From contig CM042535.1 in NCBI GenBank assembly GCA_023630585.1, forward strand, positions 30,726,399 to 30,790,398: a stretch of 64,000 bases of DNA, written 5' to 3'. A model generated the notes under the pieces. That model was not told where the DNA came from. It ran no database searches and saw only the letters and a list, made by a program, of their open reading frames with translations. Positions 1 to 14,300 of this stretch are shown piece by piece. Positions within the stretch are counted from its first letter, which is position 1; every line of letters begins with the position of its first letter. This DNA is from Cranoglanis bouderius (Eukaryota; Chordata; Actinopteri; Siluriformes; Cranoglanididae). The position numbers and the translations under genes are program-made.

Positions 1-540
1 TTCTTCTGCTCCTCCTTGTTATTATTATTCTTCTTCTTGAAATTTGTCACACTGATTCAGCATCATCTCAAAAGTCTCCCCATAAAAATGTTGGGCCTGT
101 TTGCAAATTTATTCCAGCCATCATCATTCTTTGGTCACTTGGCACAGTACTGGAAACAGAATGTCAGGCCATATCTCAGCAATGGATTTGTCTGCCTACA
201 CCAACACTGGAGGCTAAAGGCTACTGAAAAACTTTAGCATACACTGATAAGGAACACTATAGGCAACCCATCTTGCTTAAAAATATATATATTTATATTC
301 TAAGCCTCATAAATGCATCAATGTCTAGTTTGCATTGCAGATTCTCTGCAGATTTATCTCTCTTTCCCTCTCCAGATGTCTATATTTCTATTGGTTTCTG
401 GTCCCTATCTTTTGGTATCTGTCTGTCCCTTTGTGTAGTTTGCAGTCTCCCTCTACTGGTTCATGCATCACACACCCTCTTCCTCTTTCTCTCTCCTTCA
501 GCTGCTCAGTTGTATCCTGTCACAAGCGCCAGCCAAATAA
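1..540. other. No recognised gene or repeat
   Basis: AT-rich and pyrimidine-rich sequence. The open frames here are short, overlap each other and are dominated by low-complexity Leu/Ser/Phe, as expected from CT-rich DNA. No protein family or terminal repeats were recognised. Confidence 0.5.
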
Positions 541-554
541 AAAATATATATATA

Positions 555-1450
555 CAGTTGCAATCAAAATTATTCAACCCCCATTGCAAATCAGGTGTAT
601 TGTCAAAATTTACAGACTTTCAGCTGTTTGCAATGAGCAAATCAAACGAAAAGCAATTGAAATAGTTCAACACAATGAATGCTTCAAGTGGTTTCCCCAA
701 ATTCAACTGAAAATGCAACTAATAATGACTTCTCCAGTCTCAAAATTATTCAACCCCCTGAATAGAATCCCTCACAACAGCACAAATATGCAAAACAGAA
801 GTTGTCTCAAGCACACCTGATGCAACTAACCAAGGGCTTCATTAGTTGCACCAGGTGTGCTTGAGCTGAAACACATGAAATACCTGAACTGGTTAGGGGT
901 TTGTTGAGTGTCACACGTTTGACTGCATGTTAGAAATATGGCTAGGTCAAAAGAATGGTCCAAAAAGTTAAGAAAAGAGATATAAAAAGAGAAAAAGATA
1001 TAAAAAGATAGCAAAGGCACTGAATGTTCCTAGAGACACCACTGGAAGCATAGTTGGCAAGTTCAAAGTTAAGGGAACAGTGGTTACACTACCTGGACAG
1101 GGCAGAAAAAGGAATCTATCAACAACTGCAACCAGATTTCTGAGAAGGCAGGTTTTGAAAAACCCTCAAGTGACTGCAAAAGACCTGCAGCAAGACTTGG
1201 CTCTACTAAGTACTAGTACTAAGTACTAAAGATGCTTGCCATGAATGGGTTGAATAATTTTGAGACTGGAGAAGTCATTATAAGTTGCATTTTCAGTTGA
1301 ATTTGGGGAAACAACATGAAGCATTCGTTGTATTGAGCTATTTCAATTGCTCTTGTTTGATTAATTACTCATTGCAAACAGCTGAAAGTCTGTAAATTTT
1401 GACAATAAACCTGATTTGATTTGCAATGGGGGTTGAATAATTTTGATTGC

Positions 1451-1453
<3 letters not shown>
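555..1453 (+). mobile_element. Tc1-like transposon, family A, internally deleted
   Basis: The left end begins CAGTTGCAATCAAAATT after a TA, and the right end is its inverted complement at about 1425-1453, running into a TA repeat. A transposase relic starts at about 939 with Met-Ala-Arg-Ser-Lys and covers only the N-terminal DNA-binding part. It is deleted from about 1205, so no catalytic domain remains. The same family occurs at 15604-17644, where most of the transposase survives. This copy is non-autonomous. Confidence 0.85.

Positions 1454-1540
<87 letters not shown>
1454..1540. repeat. (AT)n microsatellite
   Basis: Uninterrupted alternating AT of about 87 bp directly abutting the right end of the family A Tc1 element. 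Tc1 elements duplicate TA on insertion, so this junction lies where a TA target would be. Confidence 0.95.
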
Positions 1541-1542
<2 letters not shown>

Positions 1543-1724
1543 AAAAGATATATATAATCTTTTGGAGTCAAGAAGTTGCTGAACATGGTATGCTGGTCCA
1601 CCCTTGATAGTGAGATGGAGGAGGCTCAACTCTGGGTAACTGCCCCTAATAGAGTCAGAGAGAAAACAGATTTTAGCGGGGATGGAAAGTTGGTGCAGTT
1701 TTATATGAAGGAGATTGTTTTAGT

Positions 1725-2215
1725 CTACATTCACCTCTGAAAGTATTGGAATAGCAAGGACAATTCTATTTTCATTACTATACACTGAAGACATTGGGAT
1801 TTGATATCAAAAGATGAATATGAGACAATAGATCAGAATTTCAGCTTCCATTTCCTGATATTTACATCACACACAACTTATAACATGACATCTTTTTTTT
1901 GAACCCACCCATTTCTCAAGTGAAGAAAATATTGGAACATGTGAGTGAGAGGTGTTTCTTGTTACCCAGGTGTGTCCTGTTGGATTGATTGTTTAAAATA
2001 TTAATAGCTCTGAATGTCTACTCTTGGTTTGAGATCTGGGTTTCGATTATGAAGACTGCATTTAGTGTTAAAAAGGATAAATCTACATGAAGACCAGAGA
2101 GCTGTCTATGGGAGACAGACAGGCTATTTTGAAGCTGAGAAAAGAGTGAAAATTGATCAGAGCCATTGCACAAGCATTGGGCACAGCCAATACAACAATT
2201 TTGAATGTCCTTAAA
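1725..2215 (+). mobile_element. Degenerate Tc1-like element with helix-turn-helix relic
   Basis: The left part (about 1732-1900) resembles the 5' end of a fish Tc1 family. From 2089 a frame reads Met-Lys-Thr-Arg-Glu-Leu-Ser, then a DNA-binding helix-turn-helix-like stretch ending near 2215 (IRAIAQALG followed by TTILNVLKK), with one internal stop. The remainder is missing and is replaced by an AG microsatellite. The family assignment rests on that N-terminal pattern only. Confidence 0.5.
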
Positions 2216-2216
2216 A

Positions 2217-2277
<61 letters not shown>
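2216..2277. repeat. (AG)n microsatellite
   Basis: About 62 bp of AG repeat with one early interruption. It generates artefactual Arg-Glu and Leu-Ser open frames on the two strands. Confidence 0.95.
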
Positions 2278-2282
<5 letters not shown>

Positions 2283-2654
2283 CTGGTGTACTAACAACCA
2301 GACCACCCACTTATGTAGCTCTTGTAATGTTTGCATGGCATCTTTTGCACTGTTCCATGTCAGCTCTGTGCATTCATTTATGTCAATGAAAAAGCACCAA
2401 AGCAGAAAACATGAAAAAATCGGCTTGCATCCAAACAAAATGAGAAAACACCAGCTGTAACCAGCAAACTTTGCTTGAGCTGGCACAAAAATAAAAAAAA
2501 ATAGTTTGTAATTTGGCAGCTTGAATGTGGGTTTAAGTCTTATCTTAATCCAATTTATTAATGACAATATTATAAGGTACAACTTATGGTGGATGTACGA
2601 CATAATGGATACACAGGTGAGAAAGCCACAAAGTGATTTTATATAAATATGCAC

Positions 2655-3190
2655 TGATCTGCCATAACATTAAAACCACCTGCCTATTATTGTGTGGGTG
2701 CCCCTTGTGCTACCAAAACAGTTCTGATCCATCAAGGCACAAGACCTCTGAAGGTGTGCTGTGGCATCTGGTACCAAGACGTTGGCAGTAGATCCTTTAA
2801 GTCCTGTCAGCTGCGAGGTGGGGCCTCCATGGATCGGACTTGTTTGTCCAGCAGATCCCACAGATGCTCCATCGGATTGAAATCTGGGGAATTTGTTGGC
2901 CTAGTTCTGATGCTCACATGCCCATTAGAGGCACTTTTGGCAGTGGACAGGGGTCAGCACGGGCACTCTGACCGGTCTGAGGCTATGCAGCCCTTTACGC
3001 AGCAAGCTGTGATGCACTGTGTGTTCTGACATATTTCTATCATAGCCAGCATTAACTTTTTTAGCAATTTGTTCTACAGTAGCTCTTCTGTGGGATCGGA
3101 CCAGACAAGCTAGCTTTCACTCCCCACGTGCACCACTGAGCCTTGGGCACCCATGATCCTGCCACAGGTTCACCGTTTGTCCATCATTGA
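2655..3190 (-). mobile_element. mariner/Tc1-type transposon relic
   Basis: It begins with a teleost repeat end (GATCTGCCATAACATT). On the minus strand, around 2800-2900, a degraded transposase C-terminus resembles the SPDLNPIEHLWD motif that carries the third catalytic acid. Frames are broken throughout. A related terminal fragment recurs at about 4962-4997. Confidence 0.6.
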
Positions 3191-3214
3191 ACCACTGCAT
3201 ATCGGGAACTTGTT

Positions 3215-3437
3215 CCAGCATGACAATGTCCCTGTACACAAAGAGACATCCATGAACACATGGTTTGTCAAGGTTGTAGTGGAAGAACATGAGTGGCCTG
3301 AGCAGAGCCCTGCCCTCCAGTAAACACCTTTGGGATGAATTAGAAAGCTTATTGCACTACTGGCCTCCTCTGTCATGGTCTGGGCCGAGCTCCTCGTATT
3401 TTCCCCATCGTTCCCTTTCCCATGCTTCCAGTGTTTT

Positions 3438-3521
<84 letters not shown>

Positions 3522-3660
3522 TTCTGGGCGTAACCCGACATCAGTGCCTGACTTCACTAATGCTCTTGTGGTTGAATGGGCACAGATCACGTGTCATATT
3601 CCAAAGTGTATTGGAAAGCCTTCCCAGAAGAGTGGAGGTTATTATAACCTATAATATTAA
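3215..3660 (+). mobile_element. Tc1/mariner-type relic, family H (C-terminal part)
   Basis: Matches the element at 24668-25085: a transposase tail with the SPDLNP-like region near 3298-3330, then the shared 3' segment (the GAAAGCCTTCCCAGAAGAG region near 3612-3630). It is interrupted by the long TG repeat. Non-functional. Confidence 0.6.
3440..3518. repeat. (TG)n microsatellite
   Basis: About 79 bp of TG repeat inside a transposase relic. It produces spurious Cys-Val and Thr-His open frames. Confidence 0.95.
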
Positions 3661-3883
3661 CCTATAATAAGAAAGTAAATAAAAGTAAATAACACTTAAT
3701 ATTTTGTTGCATATCCCTCACATCCAATTACTCTCTCTGGTTACCCTCCTTCTTTTGTGATGCTTTTTCAGGCTTGTACCACAGCTCCTTTAAGTTGTTG
3801 TTTTGGAAGGAAGGGTGGCAGGGGTTAAAATATTAATGATCAAATGTTTTTTAACCAGTTAAATTGCATGATTGGAACTGACT

Positions 3884-3885
<2 letters not shown>

Positions 3886-3930
<45 letters not shown>
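3886..3930. repeat. (AT)n microsatellite
   Basis: About 45 bp of alternating AT. Confidence 0.95.
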
Positions 3931-3933
<3 letters not shown>

Positions 3934-4054
3934 CAATGTGGCCAAGTGTCTGACCAAACATGTTATAAGCTAAAGCCAAATAAGCACACGATTGTCTCAG
4001 GAGTAAAATAGGTGCAAATTTAACCAGATAGTGTAGCACATAAAATGGGCAGAG

Positions 4055-4125
4055 GTACTGTAGCTCAGTGGTTAAGATGTTGGACTACTGTGAGTTAAAA
4101 TCCCATGTGTAATCCAACCCTGCCG
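4055..4125 (+). repeat. tRNA-like sequence, probable SINE head or tRNA pseudogene
   Basis: Contains an A-box-like stretch (TAGCTCAGTGGTTAAG) followed about 30 bp later by a degraded B box (GAGTTAAAATCCC). That is the spacing of an RNA polymerase III internal promoter. The acceptor and anticodon stems do not pair convincingly, so a SINE head or pseudogene is more likely than a working tRNA. No clear SINE body follows. Confidence 0.45.
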
Positions 4126-4129
4126 GTTA

Positions 4130-4960
4130 GAATTAGGCCTACAGTTACAATAGTAGACACCAGTAATCAAAGCAAAACAAGCCCACACAAGCTAGAAGGA
4201 GTTCACAAACACTTCTCACAAAATGTAGCCTATAATTCACACCATGTCTAAGCCTCTGCGAGAGTTATTAGTCTAAACCAGACAACCTTAAATCTCTTTG
4301 ACTCAAATGCTTAAATTATTATGTGGACATTTATGAGAACATATTTATAGCAATTATTTAACAGTTGCTATTCAATATTTTATTACTTTTCTAATCTAAT
4401 GAAACAAAGAACACTCATTCATAAAAATTGTATGAAATAAAATTACACTTCAAATATAATCTGCACTGTGAATAAAAATTCCAGGTTTTCCAGGTTGACG
4501 TGTGCCATCCATCACCTTGTAAGAATCAGTCATCTAGCTAAAAGTGTGGAGAAGGCAATGGCTTTAAAATAGCAATTAAAAAGTTAGGGCTGATTTCCTT
4601 GTCACATACAGTATATAAGAGTGCTGAAGATGGCCGACCATAACTGGGTGAGTCAAGGGCACGTCCAGAACATGTGACCAAGGGTAGACAAACCTTGATG
4701 ACATCTGAATCCAGTCCTGTATACAGCTTGGCCAGCTTGGTTCTAGACAGGTGTAATTGGTGTAGTACCTTAAACTGTATAACACCATGCCTAATGCACA
4801 CAGAAGATAAGTCTTTAGTTTCTATTGCCAGATCCAAAGATTTGTATCCCATGTCTTCCTCCAATCGCACCTATAAATGCTGGAGAGATGGTGAAGCCAA
4901 TTGTATAAATGTATAGAATGGTATTGTATAAGATAGCATTTATTATTAAACAAGGAACCA
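4130..4960. other. No recognised gene or repeat
   Basis: AT-rich intergenic sequence. Short frames on both strands between 4538 and 4916 overlap one another and match no family I recognise. Confidence 0.4.
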
Positions 4961-4995
4961 ATCAGCTATAACATTAAAACCACTGACAAGGGGGA

Positions 4996-5915
<920 letters not shown>

Positions 5916-5916
5916 T

Positions 5917-5952
<36 letters not shown>

Positions 5953-6150
5953 TTTATTTATCTAGCGCCTTTCCATAGCTCAAGGACACTTTATAATAAG
6001 AAACACACAGCAATTGAACATACAGACAAAGAAATTCCAGAAGGTCAGGCATCAGAAGTAGAGAGGTAGTCTTGGGAAAAGAGAAAGAATTTTAAACAAG
6101 GAAATGGAGGCTATGTTCCGGAGACTTTGGGGGAGTGAGTTCCATAACTT
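5916..6150 (+). repeat. TAA repeat followed by LINE/SINE-like 3' tail
   Basis: About 35 bp of TAA repeat, then TTTATTTATCTAGCGCC and related sequence typical of teleost interspersed retroelement 3' regions. A related module opens the repeat at 61711. Class assignment is uncertain. Confidence 0.45.
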
Positions 6151-6159
6151 AGGTGCAGA

Positions 6160-7665
6160 TTTCACATTTTGTTGCTTTTCAGCCTGAAATGAAGACAGAT
6201 ACAGTTTTTTGTTTTATCCAGCTGTATTTACTCAGTGCAACTTATAACATCCAAGTGAAAGATAACACCAACATGTCAGAATTTTTTTTTTTTAAATTAA
6301 AAAACAAAATCACTGAGTTTGAAAAAAGATCACCCCCTTGCTTTAATTTGCCTTAATTTTTTAATTACAGCCTTTAGTCTGTTGGGATATGTCTCTACTA
6401 ACTTTGCACATCTAGACTTTGTAATATTTGCCACACTCTTCTTTGCAGAACTGCTCAAGTTCAGTTAAATTTGATGGTGACCATTTGTGGACTACAGTCT
6501 TGAAGTCATTCCACAGATTTTCAACGGGGTTTAAGTCTGGGCTCTGACTAGCCCATGCAAGGACATTCACCTTTTTCTCCTTCAACCACTGTGTGGTCAG
6601 ATTTGCTGTGTGCTTTGGGTCATTGTCATGTTGGAAGGTAAACCTTCTTCCCATCGACAACTTTCTGGCAGAGGGCAGCAGATTATCCTCAAGAATTTGA
6701 AGGTATTTTGCCCCATCCATTTTCCTTCTAGTGCTCCAGTCCTTGCTGCAGAGAAACACCCCCATAACAGGATATTACCACCTCCATGCTTTACTATAGG
6801 AATGGTGTTATTTGGATGGTGAGCTGTATTGGATTTCTGCCAGACATATCGTTTGGTGTTGAGGCCGATCTGACCATAACACCTTTTTCCATGTGGCCTC
6901 AGAATCTTCAAGGTGCGTTTTGGCAAAGCTCAGTCGTGGGTGACTTTTTTCTTGCAACCCTCCCATACAAGCCACATTTGTGATATTGTTGTCACATGCA
7001 CACAATGACCACTCTTTGTCATGAATTCCTGCAACTGCTTCAGAGTTGCTGTAGGCCTCTTGGTAGCCTCTCTGACCAGTTTCCTCCTGGCTCTTTCGTC
7101 CAGTTTGGAGCGACGTCCTGATCCAAGGAGGGTCTGTGTTGTACCAAATACCTTCCACTTCTTAATAATAGACTTCACTGTGCTTCTAGGCATTGATAAA
7201 GCCTTTGAATTTTTTTTGTATCCATCTCCTGACAACTTTATCCCAGACATCTTTTGACAGTGCCTTGCCACCCATAGTTGATTGCTTGCTTCAGTTGCAC
7301 TACCAAGGAATGAAAAATGCTCCAGGAAAGCTCTTTTCATGCTGAGCTAATCAAAATGACCACAGCTGATTACAGTTGAAAGTCAAATGGCTTTGTGCGC
7401 CATTGAGAAGGTGATTAGCTACACCTTATTGAGTTTACAAGTCATTTTAGGAAGGGGGTGATCCTTTTTCCAACTCAGTGATTCTGGCTTTTAATTATTT
7501 TTTTTTTCCTGACATGTTGTTATTATATTGTTCACTTGGATGATTTAAGTTGCACTTAGTAAATACAGCTGGATAAAACAAAAACGGTGTCCGTCTTCAT
7601 TTCAGGCTGAAAAGCAACCAAATGTGATTATTTTAAAGGGGGGTGATTCTTTTCTATACCCACTG
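6160..7665 (-). mobile_element. Tc1-like transposon, family B, with transposase pseudogene
   Basis: The right terminus reads into CCCACTG followed by TA. The left end is degraded before about 6160. On the minus strand a transposase reads from Met at about 7275 to about 6350: DNA-binding region, WSD (first Asp) near 6870, FQHDNDPKHT (second Asp) near 6620, and SPDLNPVENLW (Glu) near 6520. Several frameshifts split it into at least three frames, so it is not translatable. Other family B copies lie at 18313, 28793 and 42826. Confidence 0.85.
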
Positions 7666-7671
7666 TATAGA

Positions 7672-7935
7672 AGGGATTTATTTATTTATAATTGCACTAT
7701 CCGGTGTTACCCCGATGAATATGGGTTCCCTTTTGAGTCTGGTTCCGCTCAAGGTTTCTTCCTCATATCGTCTCAGGGAGTTTTTTCTTGCCACTGTCGC
7801 CTCTGGCTTGCTCACTGGGGATAAATGCATACATTTAAAATCTATATCCTGAATTTATATATTTCTGTAAAGCTGATTTGGGACAATGTCCATTGTTAAA
7901 AGCGCTATACAAATAAAACTGAATTGAATTGAATA
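7672..7935 (+). repeat. L2-type LINE 3' tail
   Basis: Contains the teleost 3' module with TCAAGGTTTCTTCCTCAT near 7752, ending GCGCTATACAAATAAAACTG and a short TGAAT-type tandem repeat at about 7918-7932, as in L2-group LINEs that end in short repeats. No reverse transcriptase coding remains. Confidence 0.65.
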
Positions 7936-8110
7936 TGTGAACATGATCCAGAAATGCCACCATCTCAGCTCATTTAAAATGGACTGAGGCAAAGTAGAAA
8001 ACTGTTCTGTGGTCAGACGAATTGAAATTTGAAATTCTTTTTGGAAATCATGGACACTGCTTCCTCTGGACTAATGAGGAGAGGGACCATCCGGCTTGGT
8101 TGATGGTAAA
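7936..8110 (+). mobile_element. Tc1/mariner-type fragment, family G
   Basis: Encodes a short middle transposase fragment around the first catalytic Asp (a WSDET-like region near 8010), continuing through HGHC and EERDHPA-like residues with stops. It resembles the central part of the element at 56828-58074. Both ends are missing. Confidence 0.5.
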
Positions 8111-8361
8111 AACATTTTGCAAAACCGTTTATAATGTTACCAGATATTGGTCTTTGCCCTTTACTGCATATAAACTAACCATTTCCTGCTGAAGCCACAA
8201 AGGGACTCTCTGCTCAGGTGATCTTTGTACCCATTTATGACCTTGTGTATCGTAAACGATGCAGGGCTAAGGGTCCAGTCATAACTAGAGGAAAAAGACT
8301 TAAATACGCCAGTCTCTAGATGTGACTTCATTCCAGACTGTTCATGGAGTAGCAGAACAAC

Positions 8362-11300
8362 ATGGAGGACCTGAGGAATAGGGGCCGAAAGAGAGAGGGG
8401 AGGCACAGGTACCATAAAATAAACATTTTGAATTACAGTATACATGACATATTCTTTGACTAGTCAAAAACTAGTATTATTTAATAGTAATATTTGCCAT
8501 TAAGTTATTTGACTGGATCAAATAGACTCGTAAGAGTTGATATTTTAATAATATTATTATACACCTTTTTAGATTGATAAAAACCTGTTTTATAAAATAC
8601 TTTACTGTTAAGAAGTATTAAGTGCCAGTGTGGCCTACATTTGTCCCAGATTATGGCTATGAAAGTAACATGTCCTTGATCAGCTTACAGCATAGAGAGT
8701 ATGTGCATATTACTGTCACCCAGAAGAATGGTAAAATATGCAATATCCAATGTACATTTGAGCATCTCAAAATAAATGATACACTAATGCTTTTACAGGG
8801 ACACATGGGATCCCTTTCAGCTAAATCCTATTGGAGCTGAGAAAGAAAAGAAGAAAACATGTTTGATATTAATGCAGCACTTCATGGCAGTGGTTGTAGG
8901 CATATTGGTCTTGACCAGTGCCGTCATCAGCAAGGTGAATTGCAACATTGAAACTTCCTCAAGACATATACATGATTCATAAATCATTTATTGCATAGAT
9001 TTCAGAACTGTCTTCATAACAACAGCCACACCTGTTTCTATTTATTCAACCCACGTTACATCTTAATTGATATGGAATGTTTGCTGTATCTACAGCAGTT
9101 TACAAGGGAATGTATGATAGCAGTGAGCTATGGATACTTTGTACTCTGTAATCTATATCTTGAATGTTTCTGAATGTTCCTACCCTCACTGGTATACAGT
9201 GATATCATAGCAACGTGTAGATAGAATGAACCGGTGGCCGATGACTTGGTAACTTTGCAATAAGGAAGTAAATTAAGAGGTTAAAGGGATCATAAGGAAA
9301 TGCAAATTCACACAATGTCATGTGAGATAATTGAAAATAATATAATGTGATATTGTCTTTTTTTTTTTTTTTTTTACAACTGACTGATTTCAAGATATTT
9401 ATTTTGTTTCTTTTTTTCAAAGTCACAACATATATTAATCTTTTTTTTGTTTGAATGTTTCACAAAATTAGCTTTAAAGGAAAAATCCAGGTTGAATGAC
9501 TTTCATATTAATCTTTCTAAGAAATTCTTAATTTGGAATCAAATTAAGTATTTGATTCCAACTGAATCCAAAATATATGTATATTGTACTGAAATTCTGA
9601 GTTGACTTTCCAAATTGAATCTTCTCAACATTTGTCTAGTTTCACTAGACACTGGTTAGCTGTTTTTTATAATAAACAAAATATCTTTTGTCTACCTGCT
9701 CATATTGACGCTAGCGGGATTTTGCATTGCTTCATCTATGAATAAAGAGAGCGATGCAGCAGCACTTTAGTTCTTTAGTCTATCCAGCTCTCTCATCTTC
9801 TTATCTGTACACTCTGCTCAAACAGCTATGGTTTCAAAGCAAAACCTGTTCTCATTTATGTGAGATTTTTTTTCTCCTCTTAAGCATCATTACAGCTGCA
9901 CTAGCAATGTCCCCCTGTGACATTAGAGTGGCAGACAACTGCTAACTTCTCATAGGAAAAACAAATATAAAGCAACAACCAACACCAGAATCACAAAATA
10001 AACATATTTATGTGTTTTAGGTGGATTTTTCTTTTAAGCTCTTTTTTTTTGCTGTTAAACAAATTGTTTAAACAATATAACAAATTTCATTGCAGGGTTC
10101 TCTCCTAACACTGGCCACACTTTCCAGTCCAAAATCCCTAAGAAGTTCTACAGATAGGCAGTTCTACACTCTACTGCTGATGTGTGCCTTGGTAACACCC
10201 AACCTGCTGGTGTTCCTCAAGTGTCTGTGGAAATGTGCCTTCAAAAGCTTTGTTCCACCTACCATGAAAACCACAGGGATTGTGAGTTGATCTAATGCAA
10301 ATACAGTAAATAAATAGTACCGTAATTAGTGACATTATCATGGTATTCCCACTTTGATCTATTTGTGATAGAAATGTAAGCATATCCCTAGACCAGGAGT
10401 ATTCAACTACAATTTGCAAAGTTTCAGTTGCATAAGTTACATGTCTTTGCTTAAAAAGGTCTAGATAAGCACCTATCAAGACTGACAGGTGATAACAGTT
10501 ACCTTTTAATTCTTAACTATTAATGATTAATTGATGGTTATAAATAATTTAAAGTGGTGGTGTTTTGTTTCACAGTGGAGCCTCATGTTACCAATTTTGA
10601 TTAATGCAGTGAATAGATGGGTTGTTATTTTTAATTTGACTTTGGGAGAATAAGTATATACTTCTTTGTCCATTTGTCTTTAAACATTCTTGCTAATCAA
10701 AAAGAAGAAAGATGGAAAATCTGTGAAATCTCTTCCCTTTCTAGCCAATCTCAGGTCTGAAGTTGCCTTCAATTAAAAAAAAAAAACATAAATACATGTA
10801 ATTGGAAAAACTGCAACATAGGATCTGTTGCAAATTAAATGTGGCTCCAGAAAATGCATACAACTACACACCAAAAGTTATAACCCTTTCATGGACTTTT
10901 GTGAAGTGGTTCACAACTGTTGTTATATCTTATTGCAGGTTTCAGGGATTGAGATCCTGGTGGCACTGGGGACCTCAATCTTGGTTCTGATTGTGATGCC
11001 CCAGTTTGATGTGCTCACCAACCTTTTCATATCTGGAGGAGTCTGCATTGGCACTGCCTTATTTCATGCTGCCCTTCGTCTTCAGCTCCAAACCTGGATG
11101 ATCATCTTTCCTATTTGCTCCATTATTCTAGTGTTCACCGGCTACGGCCTGCTGGCTGTCGATTACTATGTGCGAATATCTTCTTATGTCTCAGACCAAG
11201 AGCAAGACTGTTACTACTATGTTGCCCTTGCTATTTTTTCCTCTCTTCTTATCTCTCTTAACTGGTGGGAGAATTCTCTACAGGCCAGCAACGTATCCAA

Positions 11301-14300
11301 GATTCAGGATATGCTAACTGAGTTAGATGGCTTCAGAGATTCTGTCTTCATGATCACCAGTCTCATGAGGATTGCTGTCACTGTCGGGGTGTACTTCCTT
11401 TATTATGGCCTAATAGCTGAGACCCGCATCAACTGGAATGCTTTCACAGAAATTACAGAAGATACCCTTGAGATAGGCCTTGGGGTGTTTTTCCTTCAAG
11501 CCTTCGGCTCTGCTGCCTGTCACTGGTTTGGGGTTGTGGCCTGCAAGATCCATGCAGTGAGAATAAGCTTTGCCATGCCAGTCTCACTGACAGGCCCTGT
11601 TACACTGATTGTAGGCATAATACTTTTCCTGACTCAAGCGAGCACCTTGAATGTGGCACCAGAGACTTCATACTTGTCTGAAGCGACAGGCAATTACACA
11701 CCAATTGACAATCCTTTTCTGGACTTTTGCTATGGTCTTGTGAAGCTGAAGGTCTCTAACAACACTCCACTGATCCTCCTGGAACTCTCCAACAGTATCT
11801 GCAGAACAACATTGAATAGCCATTATGCAGTTTGGCCTTTCTCCATGCTCGCACTTGAGGGTGTCTGCATGTGGCTCGGGTTGATTACGTGCACATATTA
11901 TGTTTGGAGCATGAAAGTGCCGCGTATCGAGCGGACATCCCAGCTCTTTGTGCGGCGGCTATATGAATCTGCTTTCATTGATCAGTCTCTACTACTAAAC
12001 ACCAAAATGAAAGTGAAGAACCCAGAAAGGTAATATGACTAAATTTACTTGGTTTTGAACACAAACCTCATTTTGGTATCCACCAAGAATGTGTTTTACA
12101 TTTTTTAAATGTATGTATTTCAGCATTGAGGGTGTAGAGAGCTGTGTTATATATCTCTGTGCAACAATGTGGCATGAAACATACGATGAGATGCTTAAGA
12201 TTCTTACCTCAATGTTCAGGTAAAATTTGTTTTGTTTATATAAGAAACGTTGGTCTATTTTTAATAGTTCTAGCTCACACCAATTTGTCATGGTTTTAGA
12301 CTGGACAGGTACAGAGGTGATCCAAAGGAAGAGCACAATGATGTCTTTGACTTTGAATGCCATATTTATGTGGATGATGCCTTCATGCAAGAAAAAGACA
12401 CTGAGAAAAAGTTGGTCAATTCATATGTGGAAGATCTAATAAATGTGGTCATGGAAGTATACAGGTAACAGTCATTTTTAAAAATGATATTGTTTGTGAT
12501 CAAATGACTATTGCATAATTAAAAGTTAAACTATTATTCTTTACAGAGTATTCACAAACAAAGAGCCAGATGAAGTCTCTATCATTGAAACTCCTTATGG
12601 TGGCCGGATTGCATTTGTACTACCTGAGGGAAATATGTTGTATGTTCATCTCAAGGACAAACTGCTAATACGAAACAAAAAGAGATGGTCACAGGTGAGA
12701 TGGAAGCAATTAAAACTAAGCTGTGTTTTAGAATTCATCATAAATGGAAATCTTTGACATGTCATATATTTTGATTATTTTCTTTGCAGATAATGTATAT
12801 GTATTATCTCCTGGGTTGGAAAGGTTACATAGTGAAAAATCCCCAAAAAATCACTGTAAGTCTTCTTCTAATGCCATATGTTAGTGTTTCCATATTAATT
12901 ATATACTAAGCAAATGAAATCATTGTTCATGTGGACTTTTCTTTATGTCTGCTAACAGAGACAGAACAATGTATGTCGTGCAAGTCTCATATCACTGGAT
13001 GGAGAGGCTTACCTCTTACCAAACTTTGACAACGATAGTAAAAGGAAACACATATCAGATGACAACACGTATATCTTGGCTTTGGATGGAGACACCGACT
13101 TCCACCCTTCTGCTGTGATTTTACTGGTTGATCGTCTTCGAATGTATGCTAGTGTCGGTGCTGCTTGTGGAAGAATTCATCCAACTGGAATGGGTAAGAA
13201 TTTTGTCTTTATTGCAAACATGTCTCCTTCCAATTCAAAGTGTGTCTACTTCAGGTGGTACTGAAAGCTCATATTTGATTGCAGGGCCAATGGTGTGGTA
13301 TCAGAAGTTTGAGTATGCTGTGGGCCACTGGCTACAAAAAACAGCAGAGCATGTGTTTGGGTGTGTACTTTGCAGCCCAGGCTGCTTCAGCCTGTTCAGA
13401 GGGTCAGCTCTAATGGATGACAATGTGCTGAAGCGATATACCACCAAGGCCACCAGGGCTTCTGAGTACGTCCAATATGACCAAGGTAAGCAGACATACA
13501 CAGAGCCCTGACTGCGCCACCCCACAATCCAACACCTGCAAAATAAAATGAATACATTATTACATTATTACATTACACATCCATTGTGAGTATTTGAGTA
13601 GTCTTGGTAATGTGTAGTCTTACCTTAGGTGACTGGCTTCTTTGTTGCGTTTCACCTCGCAAAACTCCTCTAAGTCTAATCTTTGGCTAATAACAAACTC
13701 AACAGCCAGCTGTGACAGCACACCAAGTCTTCTTTGACCCATTTTAGTCTGGAGCTCAGTTTTAATCTGACCTATTTGGGAAAATTTATGTTCTCTGTCT
13801 TCTCATTCCTTTGTCTTTTCATCGGCACACTTAATGTGGGTTTACAGGTATCCATGATTCATTCATCCACTTCAGTTAAAAAGGGTTAGGACCATGGGTG
13901 TTAGCTGAACTGTTAATCATTCGGGGCTGAGCCCAGATTCTTCTCCATCAAAAAACTTTTTAAAACATATTTCTAAACAGACTGTTTGCATGCATTTTTT
14001 TCTTGCATGTGAGGGCTAATTGGACAAAAAGTTGGATTTATCATAAAACTTCTACAAAAGCCTCAGGTGTTGTCATTGTTTACAGGACTACCAGACCGAT
14101 AAAATGTAAAACTTTTTGGCTATCTAACACGAGACTAGGTTAGTTTGGTCTCACTAGCCAAGGGGAGGCACAACTAAGCTATCACTGTATGGGTTTAGCT
14201 GCTATAGTGCCATGCAGAGTATGTTATCTGTCATTATGCTCTGCTCATATCATATTCACGTAACTTATACATATTCACAAACTCATATAGACATTTACAT

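Noticed and set aside
273..820. Overlapping 130- and 161-codon open frames
   Set aside because: Two frames of the same CT-rich DNA, low complexity, overlapping a Tc1 end; no family resemblance.
1365..1601. Tyr-Ile-repeat open frame
   Set aside because: Purely a translation of the AT microsatellite.
4055..4125. Functional tRNA gene
   Set aside because: The B box is degraded and the stems do not pair; called a tRNA-like relic instead.
10939..10945. Alternative chs1 exon 4 acceptor six bases downstream (TTTCAG)
   Set aside because: It would shift the reading frame relative to exon 3; the upstream acceptor keeps phase 0.
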